From Bombus terrestris (lineage: Eukaryota > Arthropoda > Insecta > Hymenoptera > Apidae): DNA of 64,000 nt. The stretch's first letter is position 1, and each line of letters opens with the position of its first letter. The DNA lies in NCBI RefSeq assembly GCF_910591885.1, contig NW_025963551.1, positions 1,550,001-1,614,000 on the forward strand, read 5' to 3'. Below, piece by piece: positions 39,534 through 53,684 of this stretch. The translations under genes and the position numbers were made by a program. The notes under the pieces are model-generated. The model saw only the letters and a list, made by a program, of their open reading frames with translations, was not told the DNA's origin and searched no databases.

Positions 39534-41057
39534 ATGACGAACGCAAGAGGGATTGGTTTTAGGTTAGGCTATAGTTTTCGAGCGAGCTCGGCGAGCGAGG
39601 TACGCGTAAAGGTGTTTCACAATCCAACGGTTTGGCACATGGTGACATTCAAATATTCGCACCAGCCCGAGGAGCCGGATGTCTTTATCCTATGGCCTAC
39701 TGACAAAAGTTTACAGTTTATCAATAGGTTCACATAAACAGTACTATTTCCACATAGTAAAGTGCAATGTGATGTCCGAAATGGCTGACAAAATTAGGTA
39801 ATAACACGAAATATATGCAAGGCAATATAAGTTACATGTATAGCTTGGAAATTGTGATCGTTGCTCGCTCGCTCCGCTCGCACGTAAAAATCTAGTCCAA
39901 CCTCACAACCGATCCGACACGTGCCCAAACTTGAAATAAGTCGCCTCCTCATTGAATGACGAACGCAAGAGGGATTGGTTTTAGGTTAGGCTATAGTTTT
40001 CGAGCGAGCACGGCGAGCGAGGGACGCGTAGAGGTGTTTCACAATCCAACGGTTTGGCACATGGTGACATTCAAATATTCGCACCAGCCCGAGGAGCCGG
40101 ATGTCTTTATCCTATGGCCTACTGACAAAAGTTTACAGTTTATCAATAGGTTCACATAAACAGTACTATTTCCACATAGTAAAGTGCAATGTGATGTCCG
40201 AAATGGCTGACAAAATTAGGTAATAACACGAAATATATGCAAGGCAATATAAGTTACATGTATAGCTTGGAAATTGTGATCGTTGCTCGCTCGCTCCGCT
40301 CGCACGTAAAAATCTAGTCCAACCTCACAACCGATCCGACACGTGCCCAAACTTGAAATAAGTCGCCTCCTCATTGAATGACGAACGCAAGAGGGATTGG
40401 TTTTAGGTTAGGCTATAGTTTTCGAGCGAGCTCGGCGAGCGAGGTACGCGTAAAGGTGTGTCACAATCCAACGGTTTGGCACGTGGGGACATTGAAATAT
40501 TCGCACCAGCCCGAGGATCCGGAAGTCTTTATCCTATTGCCTACTGACAAATGTTTACAGTTTATCAATAGTTTCACATAAATAGTACTATTTCCACATA
40601 GTAAAGTGCAATGTGATGTCCGAAATGGCTGACAAAATTAGGTAATAACACGAAATATATGCAAGGCAATATAAGTTACATGTATAGCTTGGAAATTGTG
40701 ATCGTTGCTCGCTCGCTCCGCTCGCTCGTAAAAATCTAGTCCAACCTCACAACCGATCCGACACGTGCCCAAACTTGAAATAAGTCGCCTCCTCATTGAA
40801 TGACGAACGCAAGAGGGATTGGTTTTAGGTTAGGCTATAGTTTTCGAGCGAGCACGGCGAGCGAGGGACGCGTAGAGGTGTTTCACAATCCAACGGTTTG
40901 GCACATGGTGACATTCAAATATTCGCACCAGCCCGAGGAGCCGGATGTCTTTATCCTATGGCCTACTGACAAAAGTTTACAGCTTATCAATAGGTTCACA
41001 TAAACAGTACTATTTCCACATAGTAAAGTGCAATGTGATGTCCGAAATGGCTGACAA
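39534..41057 (+). repeat. Segmental duplication pair P3, copy 1 (offset 4219 bp)
   Basis: The order g-prime, g, e, g and the start of the following linker match 43753-45276, including the shared private CAGCTTATCAATAGG in the fourth monomer. The offset is ten monomers minus one base, explained by the single deletion near 42033 lying between the copies. Confidence 0.82.
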
Positions 41058-41221
41058 AATTGGGTAATAACACGAAATATATGCAAGGCAATACAAGTTA
41101 CATGTATAGCTTGGAAATTGTGATCGTTGCTCGCTCGCTCCGCTCGCTCGTAAAAATCTAGTCCAACCTCACAACCGATCCGACACGTGCCCAAACTTGA
41201 AATAGGTCGCCTCCTCATTGA

Positions 41222-42908
41222 ATGACGAACGCAAGAGGGATTGGTTTTAGGTTAGGCTATAGTTTTCGAGCGAGCAAGGCGTGCGAGGGACGGGTAAAGG
41301 TGTGTCACAATCCAACGGTTTGACACATGGGGACATTGAAATATTCGCACCAGCCCGTGGATACGGAAGTCTTTATCCTATTGCCTACTGACAAAAGTTT
41401 TCAGTTTATCAACAGTTTCACATAAATAGTGTTATTTCCACATAATAAAGTGCAATGTGATGTCCGAAATGGCTGACAAAATTGGGTAATAACACGAAAT
41501 ATATGCAAGGCAATACAAGTTACATGTATAGCTTGGAAATTGTGATCGTTGCTCGCTCGCTCCGCTCGCTCGTAAAAATCTAGTCCAACCTCACAACCGA
41601 TCCGACACGTGCCCAAACTTGAAATAGGTCGCCTCCTCATTGAATGACGAACGCAAGAGGGATTGGTTTTAGGTTAGGCTATAGTTTTCGAGCGAGCACG
41701 GCGAGCGAGGGACGCGTAGAGGTGTGTCACAATCCAACGGTTTGGCACATGGTGACATTCAAATATTCGCACCAGCCCGAGGAGCCGGTTGTCTTTATCC
41801 TATGGCCTACTGACAAAAGTTTACAGTTTATCAATAGGTTCACATAAACAGTACTATTTCCACATAGTAAAGTGCAATGTGATGTCCGAAATGGCTGACA
41901 AAATTAGGTAATAACACGAAATATATGCAAGGCAATATAAGTTACATGTATAGCTTGGAAATTGTGATCGTTGCTCGCTCGCTCCGCTCGCACGTAAAAA
42001 TCTAGTCCAACCTCACAACCGATCCGACACGTGCCAAACTTGAAATAAGTCGCCTCCTCATTGAATGACGAACGCAAGAGGGATTGGTTTTAGGTTTGGC
42101 TATAGTTTTCGAGCGAGCTCGGCGAGCGAGGTACGCGTAAAGGTGTGTCACAATCCAACGGTTTGGCACGTGGGGACATTGAAATATTCGCACCAGCCCG
42201 AGGATCCGGAAGTCTTTATCCTATTGCCCACTGACAAATGTTTACAGTTTATCAATAGTTTCACATAAATAGTACTATTTCCACATAGTAAAGTGCAATG
42301 TGATGTCCGAAATGGCTGACAAAATTAGGTAATAACACGAAATATATGCAAGGCAATATAAGTTACATGTATAGCTTGGAAATTGTGATCGTTGCTCGCT
42401 CGCTCCGCTCGCTCGTAAAAATCAAGTCCAACCTCACAACCGATCCGACACGTTCCCAAACTTGAAATAAGTCGCCTCCTCATTGAATGACGAAAGCAAG
42501 AGGGATTGGTTTTAGGTTAGGCTATAGTTTTCGAGCGAGCAAGGCGTGCGAGGGACGCGTAAAGGTGTGTCACAATCCAACAGTTTGGCACATGGGGACA
42601 TTGAAATATTCGCAGCAGCCCGCCGAGCCGGAAGTCTTTATCCTATTGCCTACTGATAAAAGTTTACAGTTTATCAATAGTTTCACATAAATAGTACTAT
42701 TTCCACATAGTAAAGTGCAATGTGATTTCCGAAATGGCTGACAAAATTAGGTAATAACACGACATATATGCAAGGCAATATAAGGTATATGTATAGCTTG
42801 GAAATTGTGATCGTTGCTCGCTCGCTCCGCTCGCTCGTAAAAATCTAGTCCAACCTCACAACCGATCCGACACGTGCCCAAACTTGAAATAAGTCGCCTC
42901 CTCATTGA
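41222..42908 (+). repeat. Four-monomer block b-like, g, e, c, copy 1
   Basis: Monomers lie at 41222, 41644, 42065 and 42487. Shared private markers with 45863-47551 are GACGGGTAAAGG in the first monomer and CCAACAGTTTGGC in the c monomer. The offset is 11 monomers minus one base. The first monomer has a TGG to TGA change (TTTGACAC), and there is a single-base deletion near 42033 (GTGCCAAAC). Confidence 0.8.
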
Positions 42909-43752
42909 ATGACGAACGCAAGAGGGATTGGTTTTAGGTTAGGCTATAGTTTTCGAGCGAGCACGGCGAGCGAGGGACGCGTAGAGGTGTTTCACAATCC
43001 AACGGTTTGGCACATGGTGACATTCAAATATTCGCACCAGCCCGAGGAGCCGGATGTCTTTATCCTATGGCCTACTGACAAAAGTTTACAGTTTATCAAT
43101 AGGTTCACATAAACAGTACTATTTCCACATAGTAAAGTGCAATGTGATGTCCGAAATGGCTGACAAAATTAGGTAATAACACGAAATATATGCAAGGCAA
43201 TATAAGTTACATGTATAGCTTGGAAATTGTGATCGTTGCTCGCTCGCTCCGCTCGCACGTAAAAATCTAGTCCAACCTCACAACCGATCCGACACGTGCC
43301 CAAACTTGAAATAAGTCGCCTCCTCATTGAATGACGAACGCAAGAGGGATTGGTTTTAGGTTAGGCTATAGTTTTCGAGCGAGCACGGCGAGCGAGGGAC
43401 GCGTAGAGGTGTTTCACAATCCAACGGTTTGGCACATGGTGACATTCAAATATTCGCACCAGCCCGAGGAGCCGGATGTCTTTATCCTATGGCCTACTGA
43501 CAAAAGTTTACAGTTTATCAATAGGTTCACATAAACAGTACTATTTCCACATAGTAAAGTGCAATGTGATGTCCGAAATGGCTGACAAAATTAGGTAATA
43601 ACACGAAATATATGCAAGGCAATATAAGTTACATGTATAGCTTGGAAATTGTGATCGTTGCTCGCTCGCTCCGCTCGCACGTAAAAATCTAGTCCAACCT
43701 CACAACCGATCCGACACGTGCCCAAACTTGAAATAAGTCGCCTCCTCATTGA

Positions 43753-45276
43753 ATGACGAACGCAAGAGGGATTGGTTTTAGGTTAGGCTATAGTTTTCGA
43801 GCGAGCTCGGCGAGCGAGGTACGCGTAAAGGTGTTTCACAATCCAACGGTTTGGCACATGGTGACATTCAAATATTCGCACCAGCCCGAGGAGCCGGATG
43901 TCTTTATCCTATGGCCTACTGACAAAAGTTTACAGTTTATCAATAGGTTCACATAAACAGTACTATTTCCACATAGTAAAGTGCAATGTGATGTCCGAAA
44001 TGGCTGACAAAATTAGGTAATAACACGAAATATATGCAAGGCAATATAAGTTACATGTATAGCTTGGAAATTGTGATCGTTGCTCGCTCGCTCCGCTCGC
44101 ACGTAAAAATCTAGTCCAACCTCACAACCGATCCGACACGTGCCCAAACTTGAAATAAGTCGCCTCCTCATTGAATGACGAACGCAAGAGGGATTGGTTT
44201 TAGGTTAGGCTATAGTTTTCGAGCGAGCACGGCGAGCGAGGGACGCGTAGAGGTGTTTCACAATCCAACGGTTTGGCACATGGTGACATTCAAATATTCG
44301 CACCAGCCCGAGGAGCCGGATGTCTTTATCCTATGGCCTACTGACAAAAGTTTACAGTTTATCAATAGGTTCACATAAACAGTACTATTTCCACATAGTA
44401 AAGTGCAATGTGATGTCCGAAATGGCTGACAAAATTAGGTAATAACACGAAATATATGCAAGGCAATATAAGTTACATGTATAGCTTGGAAATTGTGATC
44501 GTTGCTCGCTCGCTCCGCTCGCACGTAAAAATCTAGTCCAACCTCACAACCGATCCGACACGTGCCCAAACTTGAAATAAGTCGCCTCCTCATTGAATGA
44601 CGAACGCAAGAGGGATTGGTTTTAGGTTAGGCTATAGTTTTCGAGCGAGCTCGGCGAGCGAGGTACGCGTAAAGGTGTGTCACAATCCAACGGTTTGGCA
44701 CGTGGGGACATTGAAATATTCGCACCAGCCCGAGGATCCGGAAGTCTTTATCCTATTGCCTACTGACAAATGTTTACAGTTTATCAATAGTTTCACATAA
44801 ATAGTACTATTTCCACATAGTAAAGTGCAATGTGATGTCCGAAATGGCTGACAAAATTAGGTAATAACACGAAATATATGCAAGGCAATATAAGTTACAT
44901 GTATAGCTTGGAAATTGTGATCGTTGCTCGCTCGCTCCGCTCGCTCGTAAAAATCTAGTCCAACCTCACAACCGATCCGACACGTGCCCAAACTTGAAAT
45001 AAGTCGCCTCCTCATTGAATGACGAACGCAAGAGGGATTGGTTTTAGGTTAGGCTATAGTTTTCGAGCGAGCACGGCGAGCGAGGGACGCGTAGAGGTGT
45101 TTCACAATCCAACGGTTTGGCACATGGTGACATTCAAATATTCGCACCAGCCCGAGGAGCCGGATGTCTTTATCCTATGGCCTACTGACAAAAGTTTACA
45201 GCTTATCAATAGGTTCACATAAACAGTACTATTTCCACATAGTAAAGTGCAATGTGATGTCCGAAATGGCTGACAA
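43753..45276 (+). repeat. Segmental duplication pair P3, copy 2
   Basis: This is the partner of 39534-41057. It diverges at 45277, where it reads GACAAGATTAGG and the first copy reads GACAAAATTGGG. Confidence 0.82.
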
Positions 45277-45862
45277 GATTAGGTAATAACACGAAATATA
45301 TGCAAGGCAATATAAGTTACATGTATAGCTTGGAAATTGTGATCGTTGCTCGCTCGCTCCGCTCGCACGTAAAAATCTAGTCCAACCTCACAACCGATCC
45401 GACACGTGCCCAAACTTGAAATAAGTCGCCTCCTCATTGAATGACGAACGCAAGAGGGATTGGTTTTAGGTTAGGCTATAGTTTTCGAGCGAGCTCGGCG
45501 AGCGAGGTACGCGTAAAGGTGTGTCACAATCCAACGGTTTGGCACGTGGGGACATTGAAATATTCGCACCAGCCCGAGGATCCGGAAGTCTTTATCCTAT
45601 TGCCTACTGACAAATGTTTACAGTTTATCAATAGTTTCACATAAATAGTACTATTTCCACATAGTAAAGTGCAATGTGATGTCCGAAATGGCTGACAAAA
45701 TTAGGTAATAACACGAAATATATGCAAGGCAATATAAGTTACATGTATAGCTTGGAAATTGTGATCGTTGCTCGCTCGCTCCGCTCGCTCGTAAAAATCT
45801 AGTCCAACCTCACAACCGATCCGACACGTGCCCAAACTTGAAATAAGTCGCCTCCTCATTGA

Positions 45863-47551
45863 ATGACGAACGCAAGAGGAATTGGTTTTAGGTTAGGCTA
45901 TAGTTTTCGAGCGAGCAAGGCGTGCGAGGGACGGGTAAAGGTGTGTCACAATCCAACGGTTTGGCACATGGGGACATTGAAATATTCGCACCAGCCCGTG
46001 GATACGGAAGTCTTTATCCTATTGCCTACTGACAAAAGTTTTCAGTTTATCAACAGTTTCACATAAATAGTGTTATTTCCACATAGTAAAGTGCAATGTG
46101 ATGTCCGAAATGGCTGACAAAATTGGGTAATAACACGAAATATATGCAAGGCAATACAAGTTACATGTATAGCTTGGAAATTGTGATCGTTGCTCGCTCG
46201 CTCCGCTCGCTCGTAAAAATCTAGTCCAACCTCACAACCGATCCGACACGTGCCCAAACTTGAAATAAGTCGCCTCCTCATTGAATGACGAACGCAAGAG
46301 GGATTGGTTTTAGGTTAGGCTATAGTTTTCAAGCGAGCACGGCGAGCGAGGGACGCGTAGAGTTGTGTCACAATCCAACGGTTTGGCACATGGTGACATT
46401 CAAATATTCGCACCAGCCGGAGGAGCCGGATGTCTTTATCTTATGGCCTACTGACAAAAGTTTACAGTTTATCAATAGGTTCACATAAACAGTACTATTT
46501 CCACATAGTAAAGTGCAATGTGATGTCCGAAATGGCTGACAAAATTAGGTAATAACACGAAATATATGCAAGGCAATATAAGTTACATGTATAGCTTGGA
46601 AATTGTGATCGTTGCTCGCTCGCTCCGCTCGCACGTAAAAATCTAGTCCAACCTCACAACCGATCCGACACGTGCCCAAACTTGAAATAAGTCGCCTCCT
46701 CATTGAATGACGAACGCAAGAGGGATTGGTTTTAGGTTAGGCTATAGTTTTCGAGCGAGCTCGGCGAGCGAGGTACGCGTAAAGGTGTGTCACAATCCAA
46801 CGGTTTGGCACGTGGGGACATTGAAATATTCGCACCAGCCCGAGGATCCGGAAGTCTTTATCCTATTGCCTACTGACAAATGTTTACAGTTTATCAATAG
46901 TTTCACATAAATAGTACTATTTCCACATAGTAAAGTGCAATGTGATGTCCGAAATGGCTGACAAAATTAGGTAATAACACGAAATATATGCAAGGCAATA
47001 TAAGTTACATGTATAGCTTGGAAATTGTGATCGTTGCTCGCTCTCTCCGCTCGCTCGTAAAAATCTAGTCCAACCTCACAACCGATCCGACACGTTCCCA
47101 AACTTGAAATAAGTCGCCTCCTCATTGAATGACGAAAGCAAGAGGGATTGGTTTTAGGTTAGGCTATAGTTTTCGAGCGAGCAAGGCGTGCGAGGGACGC
47201 GTAAAGGTGTGTCACAATCCAACAGTTTGGCACATGGGGACATTGAAATATTCGCAGCAGCCCGCCGAGCCGGAAGTCTTTATCCTATTGCCTACTGATA
47301 AAAGTTTACAGTTTATCAATAGTTTCACATAAATAGTACTATTTCCACATAGTAAAGTGCAATGTGATTTCCGAAATGGCTGACAAAATTAGGTAATAAC
47401 ACGACATATATGCAAGGCAATATAAGGTATATGTATAGCTTGGAAATTGTGATCGTTGCTCGCTCGCTCCACTCGCTCGTAAAAATCTAGTCCAACCTCA
47501 CAACCGATCCGACACGTGCGCAAACTGGGAAATAAGTCGCCTCCTCATTGA
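45863..47551 (+). repeat. Four-monomer block b-like, g, e, c, copy 2
   Basis: Monomers lie at 45863, 46285, 46707 and 47129. The g monomer here has several private changes (TTTTCAAGCGAGC, AGAGTTGTGTC, CAGCCGGAGG, ATCTTATGG). The linker after the c monomer has a one-base gain (GCGCAAACTGGGAAAT near 47519-47533). Confidence 0.8.
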
Positions 47552-50500
47552 ATGACGAAAGCAAGAGGGATTGGTTTTAGGTTAGGCTATAGTTTTCGAG
47601 CGAGCTCGGCGAGCGAGGTACGCGTAAAAGTGTGTCACAATCCAACGGTTTGGCACATGGGGACATTGAAATATTCGCACCAGCCCGAGGATCCGGAAGT
47701 CTTTATCCTATTGCCTACTGACAAAGGTTTTCAGTTTATCAGTAGTTTCACATAAATAGTGTTATTTCCACATAGTAAAGTGCAATGTGATGTCAGAAGT
47801 GTCTGACAAAATTACGTAATAACACGAAATATATGCAAGGCAATATAAGTTACATGTATAGCTTGGAAATTGTGATCGTTGCTCGCTCGCTCCGCTCGCA
47901 CGTAAAAATCTAGTCCAACCTCACAACCGATCCGACACGTGCCCAAACTTGAAATAAGTCGCCTCCTCATTGAATGACGAACGCAAGAGGGATTGGTTTT
48001 AGGTTAGGCTATAGTTTTCGAGCGAGCTCGGCGAGCGAGGTACGCGTAAAGGTGTGTCACAATCCAACGGTTTGGCACGTGGGGACATTGAAATATTCGC
48101 ACCAGCCCGAGGATCCGGAAGTCTTTATCCTATTGGCTACTGACAAATGTTTACAGTTTATCAATAGTTTCACATAAATAGTACTATTTCCACATAGTAA
48201 AGTGCAATGTGATGTCCGAAATGGCTGACAAAATTGGGTAATAACACTAAATATATGCAAGGCAATACAAGTTACATGTATAGCTTGGAAATTGTGATCG
48301 TTGCTCGCTCGCTCCGCTCGCTCGTAAAAATCTAGTCCAACCTCACAACCGATCCGACACGTGCCCAAACTTGAAATAAGTCGCCTCCTCATTGAATGAC
48401 GAACGCAAGAGGGATTGGTTTTAGGTTAGGCTATAGTTTTCGAGCGAGCACGGCGAACGAGGGACGCGTAGAGGTGTGTCACAATCCAACGGTTTGGCAC
48501 ATGGTGACATTCAAATATTCGCACCAGCCCGAGGAGCCGGATGTCTTTATCCTATGGCCTACTGACAAAAGTTTACAGCTTATCAATAGGTTCATATAAA
48601 CAGTACTATTTCCACATAGTAAAGTGCAATGTGATGTCCGAAATGGCTGACAAAATTAGGTAATAACACGAAATATATGCAAGGCAATATAAGTTACATG
48701 TATAGCTTGGAAATTGTGATCGTTGCTCGCTCGCTCCGCTCGCACGTAAAAATCTAGTCCAACCTCACAACCGATCCGACACGTGCCCAAACTTGAAATA
48801 AGTCGCCTCCTCATTGAATGACGAACGCAAGAGGGATTGGTTTTAGGTTAGGCTATAGTTTTCGAGCGAGCTCGGCGAGCGAGGTACGCGTAAAGGTGTG
48901 TCACAATCCAACGGTTTGGCACGTGGGGACATTGAAATATTCGCACCAGCCCGAGGATCCGGAAGTCTTTATCCTATTGCCTACTGACAAATGTTTACAG
49001 TTTATCAATAGTTTCACATAAATAGTACTATTTCCACATAGTAAAGTGCAATGTGATGTCCGAAATGGCTGACAAAATTAGGTAATAACACGAAATATAT
49101 GCAAGGCAATATAAGTTACATGTATAGCTTGGAAATTGTGATCGTTGCTCGCTCGCTCCGCTCGCTCGTAAAAATCTAGTCCAACCTCACAACCGATACG
49201 ACACGTGCCCAAACTTGAAATAAGTCGCCTCCTCATTGAATGACGAACGCAAGAGGGATTGGTTTTAGGTTAGGCTATAGTTTTCGAGCGAGCTCGGCGA
49301 GCGAGGTACGCGTAAAGGTGTGTCACAATCCAACGGTTTGGCACGTGGGGACATTGAAATATTCGCACCAGCCCGAGGATCCGGAAGTCTTTATCCTATT
49401 GCCTACTGACAAATGTTTACAGTTTATCAATAGTTTCACATAAATAGTACTATTTCCACATAGTAAAGTGCAATGTGATGTCCGAAATGGCTGACAAAAT
49501 TAGGTAATAACACGAAATATATGCAAGGCAATATAAGTTACATGTATAGCTTGGAAATTGTGATCGTTGCTCGCTCGCTCCGCTCGCTCGTAAAAATCTA
49601 GTCCATCCTCACAACCGATCCGACACGTGCCCTAACTTGAAATAAGTCGCCTCCTCATTGAATGACGAACGCAAGAGGGATTGGTTTTAGGTTAGGCTAT
49701 AGTTTTCGAGCGAGCTCGGCGAGCGAGGTACGCGTAAAGGTGTGTCACAATCCAACGGTTTGGCACATGGGGACATTGAAATATTCGCACCAGCCCGAGG
49801 ATCCGGATGTCTTTATCCTATTGCCTACTGACAAAGGTTTTCAGTTTATCAGTAGTTTCACATAAATAGTGTCATTTCCACATACTAAAGTGCAATGTGA
49901 TGTCCGAAATGGCTGACAAAATTAGGTAATAACACGAAATATACGCAAGGCAATATAAGTTACATGTATAGCTTGGAAATTGTGATCGTTGCTCGCTCGC
50001 TCCGCTCGCTCGTAAAAATCTAGTCCAACCTCACAACCGATCCGACACGTGCCCAAACTTGAAATAAGTCGCCTCCTCATTGAATGACGAACGCAAGAGG
50101 GATTGGTTTTAGGTTAGGCTACAGTTTTCGAGCGAGCACGGCGAGCGAGGGACGCGTAAAGGTGTGTCACAATCCAACGGTTTGATCCATGGGGACATTG
50201 AAATATTCGCACCAGCCCGAGGATCCGGAAGTCTTTATCCTATTGCCTACTGACAAAGGTTTTCAGTTTATCAGTAGTTTCTCATAAATAGTGTTATTTC
50301 CACATAGTAAAGTGCAATGTGATGTCAGAAGTGTCTGACAAAATTACGTAATAACACGAAATATATGCAAGGCAATATAAGTTACATGTATAGCTTGGAA
50401 ATTGTGATCGTTGCTCGCTCGCTCCGCTCGCACGTAAAAATCTAGTCCAACCTCACAACCGATCCGACACGTGCCCAAACTTGAAATAAGTCGCCTCCTC

Positions 50501-51271
50501 ATTGAATGACGAACGCAAGAGGGATTGGTTTTAGGTTAGGCTATAGTTTTCGAGCGAGCTCGGCGAGCGAGGTACGCGTAAAGGTGTGTCACAATCCAAC
50601 GGTTTGGCACGTGGGGACATTGAAATATTCGCACCAGCCCGAGGATCCGGAAGTCTTTATCCTATTGCCTACTGACAAATGTTTACAGTTTATCAATAGT
50701 TTCACATAAATAGTACTATTTCCACATAGTAAAGTGCAATGTGATGTCCGAAATGGCTGACAAAATTACGTAATAACACGAAATATATGCAAGGCAATAT
50801 AAGTTACATGTATAGCTTGGAAATTGTGATCGTTGCTCGCTCGCTGCGCTCGCTGGTAAAAATCTAGTCCAACCTCACAACCGATCCGACACGTGCCCAA
50901 ACTTGAAATAAGTCGCCTCCTCATTGAATGACGAACGCAAGAGGGATTGGTTTTAGGTTAGGCTATAGTTTTCGAGCGAGCACGGCGAGCGAGGGACGCG
51001 TAGAGGTGTGTCACAATCCAACGGTTTGGCACATGGTGACATTGAAATATTCGCACCAGCCCGAGGAGCCGGATGTCTTTATCCTATTGCCTACTGACAA
51101 AAGTTTACAGTTTATCAATAGTTTCACATAAACAGTACTATTTCCACATAGTAAAGTGCAATGTGATGTCCGAAATGCCTGACAAAATTAGGTAATAACA
51201 CGAAATATATGCAAGGCAATATAAGTTACATGTATAGCTTGGAAATTGTGATCGTTGCTCGCTCGCTCCGC

Positions 51272-51420
51272 TCGCTCGAAAAAATCTAGTCCAACCTCAC
51301 AACCGTTCCGACACGCTCCCAAATTAGAAATAAGTCGCCTCCTTATCGAATAACGAACCCGAGAAGGATTGGTTTTAGGTTAGGCTACAGTTTTCGAGCT
51401 AGCACGGCGAGCGAGGGACG
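51272..51420 (+). repeat. h-subfamily linker haplotype
   Basis: Linked markers are CTCGAAAAAATC, AACCGTTCCGACACGCTCCC, AAATTAGAAATAAGTCGCC, CTTATCGAATAACGAACCC and GCTACAGTTTTCGAGCTAGC. Full or near-full copies precede the monomers at 51785, 57271, 61068 and 61490. Earlier relatives lacking CTAGC lie before 8730 and 9996. The window ends inside another copy (63940-64000). It shares AAATTAGAAATAAG with the B type, so B and h probably descend from one older branch. Confidence 0.8.
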
Positions 51421-51678
51421 CGTAAAGGTGTGTCACAATCCAACGGTTTGGCACATGGGGACATTGAAATATTCGCACCAGCCCGAGGATCCGGATGTCT
51501 TTATCCTATTGCCTACTGACAAAGGTTTTCAGTTTATCAGTAGTTTCACATAAATAGTGTTATTTCCACATACTAAAGTGCAATGTGATGTCCGAAATGG
51601 CTGACAAAATTAGGTAATAACACGAAATATATGCAAGGCAATATAAGTTACATGTATAGCTTGGAAATTGTGATCGTT

Positions 51679-51704
51679 GCTCGCTCGCTCCGCTCGCTCG
51701 CTCC
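51679..51704 (+). repeat. 13-bp tandem duplication in the GCTCG core
   Basis: GCTCGCTCGCTCC occurs twice in direct succession (51679-51691 and 51692-51704) and is followed by GCTCGCTCG. Other monomers have it once. This makes the interval from 51350 to 51785 435 bases, the only length change above one base in the window. Replication slippage in the simple-sequence core is the likely cause. Confidence 0.92.
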
Positions 51705-52939
51705 GCTCGCTCGAAAAAATCTAGTCCAACCTCACAACCGTTCCGACACGCTCCCAAATTAGAAATAAGTCGCCTCCTTATCGAATAACGAACCCGAGAA
51801 GGATTGGTTTTAGGTTAGGCTACAGTTTTCGAGCTAGCACGGAGAGCGAGGGACGCGTAAAGGTGTGTCACAATCCAACGGTTTGGCACATGGGGACATT
51901 GAAATATTCGCAGCAGCCCGCCGAGCCGGAAGTCTTTATCCTATTGCCTACTGATAAAAGTTTACAGTTTATCAATAGTTTCACATAAATAGTACTATTT
52001 CCACATAGTAAAGTGCAATGTGATTTCCGAAATGTCTGACAAAATTAGGTAATAACACGACATATATGCAAGGCAATATAAGGTATATGTATAGCTTGGA
52101 AATTGTGATCGTTGCTCGCTCGCTCCACTCGCTCGTAAAAATCTAGTCCAACCTCACAACCGATCCGACACGTTCCCAAACTTGAAATAAGTCGCCTCCT
52201 CATTGAATGACGAAAGCAAGAGGGATTGGTTTTAGGTTAGGCTATAGTTTTCGAGCGAGCAAGGCGTGCGAGGGACGCGTAAAGGTGTGTCACAATCCAA
52301 CGGTTTGGCACATGGGGACGTTGAAATACTCGCGCCAGCCCATGGATACGGAAGTCTTTATCCTATTGCCTACTGACAAAAGTTTTCAGTTTATCAACAG
52401 TTTCACATAAATAGTGTTATTTCCACATAGTAAAGTGCAATGTGATGTCAGAAGTGTCTGACAAAATTACGTAATAACACGAAATATATGCAAGGCAATA
52501 TAAGTTACATGTATGTCTTGGAAATTGTGATCGTTGCTCGCTCGCTCCGCTCGCACGTAAAAATCTAGTCCAACATCACAACCGATCCGACACGTGCCCA
52601 AACTTGAAATAAGTCGCCTCCTCATTGAATGACGAACGCAAGAGGGATTGGTTTTAGGTTAGGCTATAGTTTTCGAGCGAGATCGGCGAGCGAGGTACGC
52701 GTAAAGGTGTGTCACAATCCAACGGTTTGGCACATGGGGACATTGAAATATTCGCACCAGCCCGAGGATCCGGAAGTCTTTATCCTATTGCCTACTGACA
52801 AATGTTTACAGTTTATCAATAGTTTCACATAAATAGTACTATTTCCACATAGTAAAGTGCAATGTGATGTCCGAAATGGCTGACAGAATTAGGTAATAAC
52901 ACGACATATATGCAAGGCAATATAAGGTATATGTATAGC

Positions 52940-53060
52940 TTGGATATTGTGATCGTTGCTCGCTCGCTCCGCTCGCTCGTAAAAATTTAGTCCACTCTCA
53001 CATCCGATCCGACACGTTCGCAAATTTGAAATAAGTCGCCTCCACATCGAATGACGGACG
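52940..53060 (+). repeat. Rare j haplotype, copy 2
   Basis: This copy has the same linker markers as at 2.3 kb, including CTGACAGAATT upstream. It switches to an ordinary body (GGGATTGGTTTTGGG) after a private GAATGACGGACG anchor, so only the linker was transferred or retained. Confidence 0.85.
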
Positions 53061-53684
53061 CAAGAGGGATTGGTTTTGGGTTAGGCTATAGTTTTCGAGC
53101 GAGCACGGCGAGCGAGGGACGCGTAAAGGTGTGTCACAATCCAACGGTTTGGCACATGGGGACATTGAAATATTCGCACCAGCCCGAGGATCCGGATGTC
53201 TTTATCCTATTGCCTACTGACAAAGGTTTTCAGTTTATCAGTAGTTTCACATAAATAGTGTTATTTCCACATACTAAAGTGCAATGTGATGTCCGAAATG
53301 GTTGACAAAATTAGGTAATAACACGAAATATATGCAAGGCAATATAAGTTACATGTATAGCTTGGAAATTGTGATCGTTGCTCGCTCGCTCCGCTCGCTC
53401 GTAAAAATCTAGTCCAACCTCACAACCGATCCGACACGTGCCCAAACGTGAAATAAGTCGCCTCCTCATTGAATGACGAACGCAAGAGGGATTGGTTTTG
53501 GGTTAGGCTATAGTTTTCGAGCGAGCACGGCGAGCGAGGGACGCGTAGAGGTGTGTCACAATCCAACGGCTTGGCACATGGTGACATTCAAATATTCGCA
53601 CCAGCCCGAGGAGCCTGATGTCTTTATCCTATGGCCTACTGACAAAAGTTTACAGTTTATCAATAGGTTCACATAAACAGTACT

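Larger units (their letters stand above)
39534..47551 (+). repeat. Block III: array dominated by g and e monomers
   Basis: g monomers carry GTAGAGGTGTTTCAC, CACATGGTGACATTC, GAGGAGCCGGATGTC, CTATGGCCTACTG, CAATAGGTTCAC and AAACAGTAC. The order is g-prime (39534), g, e, g, b-like, g, e, c, g, g, g-prime, g, e, g, e, b-like, g, e, c (47129). Linkers after most g monomers have CTCGCACG in place of CTCGCTCG. b-like and c monomers from block II are embedded, so the blocks have exchanged material. Confidence 0.82.
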
